From positions 1 through 8,624 of the forward strand of contig DAOUEC010000043.1 in NCBI GenBank assembly GCA_034430655.1: 8,624 nucleotides of DNA, written 5' to 3'. Shown here in pieces: positions 1-4,789 of the stretch (positions are counted from its first letter, which is position 1; every line of letters begins with the position of its first letter). The notes beneath the pieces are model-generated. The model was not told the DNA's origin, made no database searches, and worked only from the letters and a program-made list of their open reading frames with translations. The position numbers were made by a program, and so were the translations under genes. This DNA is from JAUWNP01 sp034430655. Its GTDB lineage: Bacteria; Chloroflexota; Anaerolineae; B4-G1.

Positions 1-314
1 CCATCACCGCCACCTTCACCCAGGACGAGTACACCCTGACGGTCAATGTCGCCAGCAGCGGCTCGGTGGCCAAGTACCCAGACCAGGCGACCTACCACTA
101 CGGTGACGTGGTCACGCTGACCGCCAACGCAGACGACGGCTGGACCTTCGCCGGCTGGAGTGGCGCTCTCTCCGGCTCCGACAACCCCGGAACCATCACC
201 ATCACCGGCGACGCCACCGTCACGGCCACCTTCACCGAGATGGGTGAGCCTGAGCCCGGAACATATCAAATCTTCCTACCATTCATAACTCAAAAGTTGC
301 TGCCGCTCTCCTGA
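1..314 (+). CDS. C-terminal end of a secreted protein with divergent InlB B-repeats (5' end outside the window)
   Basis: The reading frame is open from base 3 and enters from upstream, so this is the last ~103 codons of a larger gene. An internal GTG at 66 is not the real start, because the repeat domain already runs upstream of it. The peptide ITATFTQDEYTLTVN ends one repeat. It is followed by a full repeat with GSV, Y-GDVVTLTA, GWTFAGWSG and ITGDATVTATFTE, which is the pattern of the divergent InlB B-repeat family (beta-grasp modules of bacterial surface proteins). After a short GEPEPG spacer the protein ends YQIFLPFITQ plus seven residues. That tail resembles the end of the 609-residue exported protein encoded at 1322-3151. 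A secreted or surface protein is likely; the specific function cannot be told from this fragment. No hairpin with a T-run follows the stop. Confidence 0.85.
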   Translation, partial: ITATFTQDEYTLTVNVASSGSVAKYPDQATYHYGDVVTLTANADDGWTFAGWSGALSGSDNPGTITITGDATVTATFTEMGEPEPGTYQIFLPFITQKLLPLS

Positions 315-350
315 GCCTTTCCAAGCGCGCCGGGTTACTATTCAGGCAGG

Positions 351-460
351 CGGTTGAAACCGCGCTTAGAGGGCTGAAGCCGGCTGTCCGCCTGCGCGGA
401 CAGGCGCGTCTGCGCAGGCAGACGCTCGGCTGAAAGCCCACGAGAGGCGATTTCAATCGC
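351..460. repeat. Cluster of six short hairpins (REP-like palindromic repeat)
   Basis: Six perfect small hairpins follow one another: CGGTT/AACCG at 351-362 (loop GA), GGCT/AGCC at 372-381 (loop GA), CTGTCCGC/GCGGACAG at 384-403 (loop CTGC), GCGTCTGC/GCAGACGC at 406-425 (loop GCAG), GGCT/AGCC at 428-438 (loop GAA) and GCGATT/AATCGC at 447-460 (loop TC). The regular build, with mostly 2-4-nt loops, looks like a dispersed extragenic palindromic element and not like a terminator, since there is no T-run. It lies 37 nt after the stop of the upstream gene. Confidence 0.75.
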
Positions 461-499
461 TGAAAGAGGCAGCCTGAGTAGTCACCGCGCCAGTGTCTA

Positions 500-661
500 A
501 ACTGCCCCCCATGGCAATCGCATTTATAGTGTCGAGCAGACTTTGGGACACCAAAAAGCCCTTTTTACTCCCGCTGGATTGCCAAATCCAGTGGCCAGGG
601 CCTGGATCTGGCGATCCAGGCCGAGCGAATGGGATAAATGCGATTGCCCTAACTGCCCCCC
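500..661. mobile_element. MITE-like element with 15-bp inverted ends and 11-bp flanking direct repeats
   Basis: GGCAATCGCATTTAT at 513-527 is the exact reverse complement of 634-648. The sequence AACTGCCCCCC occurs just outside both ends (500-510 and 651-661) and may be a target duplication. The 136-bp body holds further hairpins: TTTGG/CCAAA at 542-555, CTGGATT/AATCCAG at 574-591, and a perfect 10-bp stem GGCCTGGATC/GATCCAGGCC at 599-622 with loop TGGC. There is no coding content, so if mobile it is non-autonomous. It could instead be a structured dispersed repeat without transposition; the C-rich flank makes the duplication less than certain. Confidence 0.55.
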
Positions 662-702
662 CCTCAGCGCTGGGGCCGGTCTCCGACCAAGCCCCCTGCC
701 CC
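661..702. repeat. 42-nt direct repeat, left copy
   Basis: This segment matches 995-1036 with five substitutions and one single-base indel. It contains a small hairpin GGTC-TCC-GACC (678-688) inside a larger GGGGC...GCCCC frame. The two copies bracket 703-994, which includes most of the 806-999 inverted-repeat element. Confidence 0.7.
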
Positions 703-805
703 TGACCGAAGGTCTCAAGCCATTTGGAGACCTATGGTCAACTGCACGGCGAGGTCTAAGACCCTTGCCGAACCCAAGTACCTCCCCTGCCCCAGTCGTC
801 TCCTC

Positions 806-999
806 AGGGGCTGTTAAGAAATAACTTCCCGTTTTTGAAACTGTCGGCTGTCGTCCCGCGAAACGGCAGGTAGGCCGCTCTCTCGTTTTCCCTAACACGA
901 CGCGATGATTGCCATAGCCTACCAGTGACCCGCCGTCTCTATCAAAGTCGCGGCCAACCTGCCCTACTAAATCGGGAAGTTATTCTTTTACGAGCCCTT
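806..999. mobile_element. Inverted-repeat element without a transposase (MITE-like or IS remnant)
   Basis: AATAACTTCCCG at 820-831 is repeated inverted and exactly at 973-984. The match continues outward imperfectly: the left end from about 806 reads AGGGGCT-GTTAAGA and the right end, reverse-complemented from about 999, reads AAGGGCTCGTAAAAG. This gives ends of about 25 bp enclosing ~140 bp. An inner pair GGTAGGC/GCCTACC lies at 869-875 and 917-923. No open frame in it looks real. The layout fits a non-autonomous transposable element or a decayed insertion sequence. I do not recognise the family and see no clean target duplication. Confidence 0.55.
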
Positions 1000-1036
1000 A
1001 GCACTGGGGCCGGCCTCTGACCGAGCCCCCGCCCCC
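995..1036. repeat. 42-nt direct repeat, right copy
   Basis: This is the partner of 661-702 (about 86% identical by eye, offset 334 nt). Its first few bases overlap the outer end of the 806-999 inverted-repeat element, so the element ends next to or inside this repeat. Confidence 0.7.
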
Positions 1037-1057
1037 ATCAATGGTACCATTTTCCTA

Positions 1058-1086
1058 TTGCGAAAACCCCTCGGGTGATGTATCAT
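1058..1086 (+). promoter_or_regulatory. Possible sigma70-type promoter upstream of the lyase-like gene
   Basis: TTGCGA at 1058-1063 and TATCAT at 1081-1086 are separated by 17 nt, a standard spacing with fair matches to both boxes. It would give a leader of about 230 nt that contains the whole 1168-1263 inverted repeat. A second TTGACA at 1176-1181 has no convincing -10 partner and is part of that inverted repeat. This is a guess from consensus only. Confidence 0.3.
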
Positions 1087-1167
1087 AGTAACGAAAATCT
1101 TAATGTGGTCGGCACCCTCAGCAGTCTTCCCCCTCGTGACAACCTGACCCAAGGTTTATTTGTGCCT

Positions 1168-1263
1168 ACCAAAAGTTGACACGACCCTGCGAAACCACTC
1201 CAGCGGGGTTGCCATTTCCTGTACCTCCATGACTCTACTTTCGCACGGCCGTGTCAATTTGGT
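1168..1263. repeat. 96-bp inverted repeat with ~25-bp arms upstream of the lyase-like gene
   Basis: The left arm 1168-1194 and right arm 1239-1263 are reverse complements, apart from a 2-nt gap and two substitutions. The shared core is TTGACACG/CGTGTCAA, extended inward to TGCGAAA/TTTCGCA. A 44-nt non-repetitive centre separates the arms. The right arm ends 58 nt before the ATG at 1322. It may be a very short MITE or, if transcribed, a long stem in the leader of the next gene. Confidence 0.65.
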
Positions 1264-1321
1264 AAATTGCGTCAGTCAGTCGCTCTTGTCGCGTCCAAAG
1301 AGCATTTAAGAACAGAGGTGA

Positions 1322-3151
1322 ATGATGTACATATCAGCGAAGACGATGAAACTGATAATCGGGCCTATTCTTGTAACAGGGGCTATTCTTCTGGGCCTGG
1401 TTTTTGAAACAAAACCGGTCGTGGAAGCACAAAGCGGCAGCCCGAGGGCGCTGAAGGCAAGCGGAATAACTTCTCAGTCCTCGCAACCCCTGCTTTTTGT
1501 CAAAGACTTTGAAACTGGCGACCTTACCGGATTTTACTGGAACCAGAACGCACCCGAAGTGGTGGCTGCTCCGCATCCTGTTCGTGCAGGCGCTTTCTCG
1601 ATGCGCTGCTATCTGCATCGTTATGAGTCAAGGCATTCCTACCGTACAGCAGTCATTCTCGCCGCGGACCCCGACATGCCTCCCGACGCCCGCTCCAATT
1701 CTTATGGGTTTACGATGGGGGAGGAGTATTGGATTGGGTTCAGCACTTATATCCCGAATGACTTTGTGGTAGACGTCGAGGGCCTGACTGACATTCTTTT
1801 CCAGGCTCAGGCGCTCCCCGACCCTGGCGAGATATACCGTCAGCCCGTTTTAGCGATTGCGATTGATGAAGACCGGTGGGAAGTGAAGACGCGGTGGGAT
1901 ACGCAAAAATTCCGGGACCCCTCTGAAGGTACCACTGCCTGGAGTGGGTCACAGAAAGTCTATGATGAACCCCTTGGCGCTGACATTGGCAAATGGACAG
2001 ATTGGGTGATACACGTCAAATGGTCTTATCAATCTGATGGCTTCCTGCAATTGTGGAGGGACGGGGTACAGGTTGTGGACAGAACAGGGCCAAATTGTTC
2101 CAATGACGAGAGAGGCCCTCAACTATCACTGGGGGTCTATAAATGGCCATGGAGAGAGTCCTTCAGTTTCACCTCGAACACAGAGTGGCGTTTGTTCTAC
2201 CACGATGAGCTGCGCATCGGGGGGGCCGCTGCGAGTTATGAAGACGTGGCTCCTGCATCTGGAAGTCCACCTGCGACGGCCACACCTACCCCAACCGGTA
2301 CGCCGACGGCAACACCGACTCCCATGCCTACGCCAACCGGTACGCCGACGGCAACACCGACTCCCATGCCTACGCCAACCGCCACGGCCACACCTGTACC
2401 ACCGGGCGAAGCGCGCGTGACAGATGGGCTACAAGCCCTCTACACATTCGAGGAAGGCAGTGGTACAACGGTGCGAGACGTTTCCGGAGTAGGTACACCG
2501 CTCAACCTGACGATCGAGAACGGCTCAGTGACGAGTTGGCTACCCGGCGCGCTCTCTATCAACTCGCCCGTGGTGATATCGTCGGAGGGGGCAGCAACGA
2601 AGATCATTGACGCCTGTCGGGCTGCGAATGAGATCACGCTTGAGGCGTGGATCAAGCCCGCCAATACACACCAGGACGGCCCGGCGCGCATCGTAACCCT
2701 TTCTCCCAATGTGTACAGCCGTAACTTTATGCTGGGACAAGGATTGTGGGGAGATCAGCCATCGGACATCTATGACACCCGGCTACGCACCACGGAACAA
2801 TCAGAAAATGGCCAACCATCGCTCTCGTCGTCGCCTGGGTCACTGACGACACGGGTAACGCACGTGGTTTACACTCGTGACACATCAGAAACGGCCAAGA
2901 TCTACGTCAACGGCGTCGAACGGGCAAGCGGGACTTTCGGTGGAGACTTCTCCAACTGGAACGAGGGCTACCGGCTGGCGCTGGCCAACGAACTCACGGG
3001 AGATCGTGCCTGGCTGGGAGAGTTCCACCTGATAGCCATATTCAATCGGGCGCTGAGCCAAGCTGAAGTCAGCCAGAACTTCAACGCCGGAGCCGGATCG
3101 GTGGTGATGGCACCGCAGATTTGGTTGCCGTTGGTGCTGAACCGCGATTAG
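1322..3151 (+). CDS. Exported polysaccharide-lyase-like protein with LamG-like C-terminal domain
   Basis: This 609-residue protein has a signal peptide: a basic start, a hydrophobic stretch at 11-28 and a likely cut after VVEA (residue 36). Residues ~58-305 read as a polysaccharide-lyase-like jelly roll (heparin-lyase-like family, PF14099 type): DFETGDLTGF near the start, EEYWIGFSTYIP at 134-145, KWTDWVIHVKWS at 224-235, LQLWRDGVQV at 242-251 and GPQLSLGVYKW at 265-275. Residues ~312-362 are a Thr/Pro linker. Residues ~367-592 are a LamG-like sandwich (GLQALYTFEEGSG, ITLEAWIKP, AKIYVNGV, GEFHLIAIFNRALS). The end is APQIWLPLVLNRD. AGAGGTGA at 1314-1321 is the ribosome binding site. It is close to the ATG at 1322 and better spaced for the next ATG at 1325. 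Catalysis or plain glycan binding cannot be separated by eye. No neighbour is close enough to share its transcript. Confidence 0.85.
   Translation: MMYISAKTMKLIIGPILVTGAILLGLVFETKPVVEAQSGSPRALKASGITSQSSQPLLFVKDFETGDLTGFYWNQNAPEVVAAPHPVRAGAFSMRCYLHRYESRHSYRTAVILAADPDMPPDARSNSYGFTMGEEYWIGFSTYIPNDFVVDVEGLTDILFQAQALPDPGEIYRQPVLAIAIDEDRWEVKTRWDTQKFRDPSEGTTAWSGSQKVYDEPLGADIGKWTDWVIHVKWSYQSDGFLQLWRDGVQVVDRTGPNCSNDERGPQLSLGVYKWPWRESFSFTSNTEWRLFYHDELRIGGAAASYEDVAPASGSPPATATPTPTGTPTATPTPMPTPTGTPTATPTPMPTPTATATPVPPGEARVTDGLQALYTFEEGSGTTVRDVSGVGTPLNLTIENGSVTSWLPGALSINSPVVISSEGAATKIIDACRAANEITLEAWIKPANTHQDGPARIVTLSPNVYSRNFMLGQGLWGDQPSDIYDTRLRTTEQSENGQPSLSSSPGSLTTRVTHVVYTRDTSETAKIYVNGVERASGTFGGDFSNWNEGYRLALANELTGDRAWLGEFHLIAIFNRALSQAEVSQNFNAGAGSVVMAPQIWLPLVLNRD
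2291..2381 (+). repeat. Perfect 42-nt tandem repeat encoding the Thr/Pro linker
   Basis: Two identical 42-nt units (2291-2332 and 2333-2374) are followed by 7 nt of a third. Each encodes PTGTPTATPTPMPT. The unit is 14 codons, so gain or loss of units keeps the frame and only changes the distance between the lyase-like and LamG-like domains. Perfect identity at the DNA level points to recent duplication. Confidence 0.9.
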
Positions 3152-3219
3152 CGTCAAGGTTTCGAAAGTCTGCTAGATGGCCTTCTCGTGCTCACTAAGG
3201 CTGTTCCAGAAAAATAATC

Positions 3220-3339
3220 ATCCCAATGTCATTCTGAGCGGAACGCAGTGGAGCAAAGAATCTCATGCCACAGTACCTTAAAGCCTACCCAGGGCGAGAT
3301 TCTTCGCTACGCTCAGAATGACGCGCTGCAAGATGGGAT
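3220..3339. repeat. Dispersed palindromic repeat (GTCATTCTGAGCG family)
   Basis: GTCATTCTGAGCG at 3228-3240 is exactly inverted at 3310-3322. GAATCTC at 3258-3264 pairs with GAGATTC at 3296-3302, and outer ATCCCA/TGGGAT pairs lie at 3220-3225 and 3334-3339. A related half-element occurs at 4577-4635. It lies 68 nt after the lyase-like gene and could also act as a transcript-end stem, though there is no T-run. Confidence 0.75.
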
Positions 3340-3368
3340 AGTTTAAATTCTGGAAGCCCCTAACTGCT

Positions 3369-3419
3369 CTCAATGGCACAATTGAGCAGGCAAAACGGTG
3401 TGATAGACTTGCGAAGTCT
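3369..3419. repeat. Two short stem-loops
   Basis: CTCAAT/ATTGAG at 3369-3386 (6-nt loop) and AGACTT-GCG-AAGTCT at 3405-3419 are perfect hairpins. They are followed by the AT-rich AATTATAAATGCA, which resembles the ends of the element at 513-648. The stretch looks like another piece of extragenic palindromic repeat. Confidence 0.5.
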
Positions 3420-3483
3420 GGCTCTCCCCCAATTATAAATGCACCCGTACTGATCTGCTACGAAATCCCCGTCTTCCGACGAG

Positions 3484-3512
3484 TTGCCCGCTAACCGGCT
3501 TTGGTGTACAAT
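3484..3512 (+). promoter_or_regulatory. Promoter candidate for the first rfbF gene
   Basis: TTGCCC at 3484-3489 and TACAAT at 3507-3512 are 17 nt apart, and the -10 box is preceded by TG one base upstream (extended -10). It would start transcription about 150 nt before the rfbF start. It is the best sigma70-like match in this intergenic region. Confidence 0.5.
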
Positions 3513-3666
3513 CTGACCACATTCCTGATGAGAAAATGATATGGGTGTGTTTCAAATGGGTTGACGGATATTGCAGGCTGGAATGATATTCCGGCCAGTT
3601 GGCGGATTACCAATCTGCTCTACAACCGAAATGAAACGCACCCAAGTGATATTGAGGAGGGAGATG

Positions 3667-4437
3667 ATGAAAGTAGGCATTCTGGCTGGGGGTGTTGGCT
3701 CACGCCTGGCGGAAGAGACCCAGGTGAAGCCGAAGCCGATGGTCGAAATCGGTGGGCGACCAATCCTCTGGCACATCATGATGCACTATGCTCATTACGG
3801 CTTCAAGGAATTCGTGATCGCGCTCGGGTACAAGGGCGAGGTGATCAAGAAGTATATGGTGGACTACTGCTCGTTGAACAGCGATATCACGGTGCACTTA
3901 CAGACCGGTGAAGTAAGAATTCACGACGCTTACAAAGTAGATTGGACCGTCGAGTTGGTGGATACCGGTATGTCAACCTTGACTGGTGGCCGCATCAAGC
4001 GGCTGGCTCCCTATTTGGGCAATCAGACCTTTATGCTGACCTGGGGCGACGGCGTCTCTGACGTAAATCTGCACGATCTGCTGGCTTTCCATCGCTCTCA
4101 CGGCAAGTTGGCCACAATGACGGCCGTCCGACCGCCAGCCCGTTTTGGTCACATTGAGCTGGATGGCGACAAGGTGGCGGAGTTTTCTGCAAAGCCCCAG
4201 ACCAGAGAGGGATGGATCAACGGCGCGTTCTTTGTTCTCGAGCCGGGCGTGTTCGACTACATTGATGGTGACGACACGCAGTGGGAAAGAGAACCGCTGG
4301 AACGGCTGGCGGCGGACGGGCAGCTGATGGCCTACCATCATACATCTTTCTGGCAATGTATGGATACACTGCGTGATAAGCGATTGTTGGAAGATCTCTG
4401 GCAGAGTGGCAACGCGCCATGGAAGATTTGGGAATGA
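3667..4437 (+). CDS. rfbF: Glucose-1-phosphate cytidylyltransferase, copy 1
   Basis: The enzyme joins CTP and glucose 1-phosphate to give CDP-glucose and pyrophosphate, the first step toward CDP-deoxysugars. The 256 residues match the usual RfbF length. The nucleotide-binding start ILAGGVGSRLAEET (5-18) leads into KPKPMVEIGG (21-30), then ILWHIMMHYAHYG. WGDGVSD at 126-132 carries the metal-binding aspartate, and the conserved late part includes EGWINGAFFVLEPGVFDYI and SFWQCMDTLRDKRLLEDLW. The frame is open further upstream, but family homology begins at MKVGILAGG. GGAGG at 3656-3660 lies 6 nt before ATG 3667 and 3 nt before ATG 3664, so 3667 is preferred. A strong terminator follows 65 nt after the stop, so this gene is probably transcribed alone. 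A near-identical paralogue follows at 4790. Confidence 0.93.
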   Translation: MKVGILAGGVGSRLAEETQVKPKPMVEIGGRPILWHIMMHYAHYGFKEFVIALGYKGEVIKKYMVDYCSLNSDITVHLQTGEVRIHDAYKVDWTVELVDTGMSTLTGGRIKRLAPYLGNQTFMLTWGDGVSDVNLHDLLAFHRSHGKLATMTAVRPPARFGHIELDGDKVAEFSAKPQTREGWINGAFFVLEPGVFDYIDGDDTQWEREPLERLAADGQLMAYHHTSFWQCMDTLRDKRLLEDLWQSGNAPWKIWE

Positions 4438-4502
4438 CGGGCTTGTTCCTGCAGTACCTCCTATAACCACCCCCTCACTTAACGCTTAACTCCAGTCATG
4501 CC

Positions 4503-4542
4503 AAATGGCAGGCTCCCCATATCTGGGGAGCCTGCCATTTTT
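4503..4542 (+). terminator. Strong Rho-independent terminator after rfbF copy 1
   Basis: A perfect 16-bp stem (4503-4518 with 4525-4540; arms begin AAATGGCAGG and end CCTGCCATTT) closes a 6-nt loop ATATCT and runs directly into five T's. The stem also has A's on its 5' side, so it may work in both directions. It separates the transcript of the first cytidylyltransferase from the operon that starts with the second. Confidence 0.9.
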
Positions 4543-4576
4543 GGCGCAACGTTACCATTTCAGCCTGTCCGTGAGC

Positions 4577-4635
4577 GTCATTCCGAGGAGCGTAGCGGCC
4601 TGCCCTGAGCGTAGCCGAAGGGACGAGGAATCTCG
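4577..4635. repeat. Dispersed repeat related to that at 3220-3339
   Basis: It begins GTCATTCCGAGGAGCG and ends GAGGAATCTCG, with CCTGAGCGTAGCCGAAGGG between. The start and the GAATCTC end match the element at 3228-3264, with a small internal stem CCCT/AGGG. It is a second member of the same extragenic repeat family, placed just after the terminator. Confidence 0.65.
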
Positions 4636-4789
4636 TTTTTCGCGTGTCGAATTATTGCCAACGGCACTTTCACAGCATTTATTAACCCTGCCTAAACCGT
4701 TCTTTCACCTCTTTATGGTAGGATTGCGATGAGTAGGACCACACTGGGACATTTTTTATATTTCCAAAGAAGTGGAGAGGAAACTTAGT

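Larger units (their letters stand above)
315..1321. other. Gene-free, repeat-rich intergenic region
   Basis: About 1 kb with no credible gene. The open frames on both strands (for example 493-705, 543-824 and 524-898 reverse) run through palindromic repeats, have low-complexity translations and lack good ribosome binding sites. Most of the region is explained by small structured elements: hairpins at 351-460, an inverted-repeat element at 513-648, a 42-nt direct repeat at 661-702 and 995-1036, a stem-loop with 7-bp arms AGGTCTC/GAGACCT at 710-733, a second inverted-repeat element at 806-999, and an inverted repeat at 1168-1263. The stretch 1037-1167 has only a weak promoter candidate. Confidence 0.75.
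3152..3666. other. Intergenic region with palindromic repeats and a promoter candidate
   Basis: About 500 nt without a gene. It holds a dispersed palindrome at 3220-3339, two small stem-loops at 3369-3386 and 3405-3419, and a promoter candidate at 3484-3512. The ~155-nt leader from there to the RfbF start has no structure I can name. The reading frame of the RfbF gene extends up to 3571, but that extension has no homology to the family. Confidence 0.7.
4438..4789. other. Intergenic region between the two rfbF copies
   Basis: 352 nt containing a strong terminator (4503-4542), a dispersed repeat (4577-4635) and a leader for the second copy. I find no convincing -35/-10 pair before 4790. The AT-rich run at 4751-4763 is suggestive only. 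The small open frame at 4505-4732 starts in the terminator and reads through the repeat, so it is not a gene. Confidence 0.6.

Noticed and set aside
351..425. Intrinsic terminator for the first partial gene
   Set aside because: Stems are stable but none is followed by a T-run.
351..460. CRISPR array
   Set aside because: The repeated units are short hairpins of different sequence without spacers of constant length, and no cas gene is present.
493..824. Two overlapping forward open frames (493-705, 543-824)
   Set aside because: They lie inside the inverted-repeat element and C-rich repeats, overlap in different frames and have no convincing start signal.
524..898. 124-residue reverse-strand open frame in the 1-kb intergenic region
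   Set aside because: It reads through two palindromic elements, has an Arg/Gly/Pro-rich low-complexity translation, and resembles no protein I know.
3571..3666. N-terminal extension of the first RfbF by 32 residues
   Set aside because: The extension has no family homology, and a clear GGAGG sits 6 nt before ATG 3667, where family homology begins.
3973..4470. Reverse-strand frames of 165 and 184 residues opposite the two rfbF genes (3973-4470 and 5075-5629)
   Set aside because: They mirror each other only because the rfbF genes are duplicated; they are shadows of conserved coding sequence on the other strand.
4505..4732. Small protein of 75 residues between the rfbF copies
   Set aside because: It starts inside the terminator stem and its middle is the translation of a dispersed repeat.
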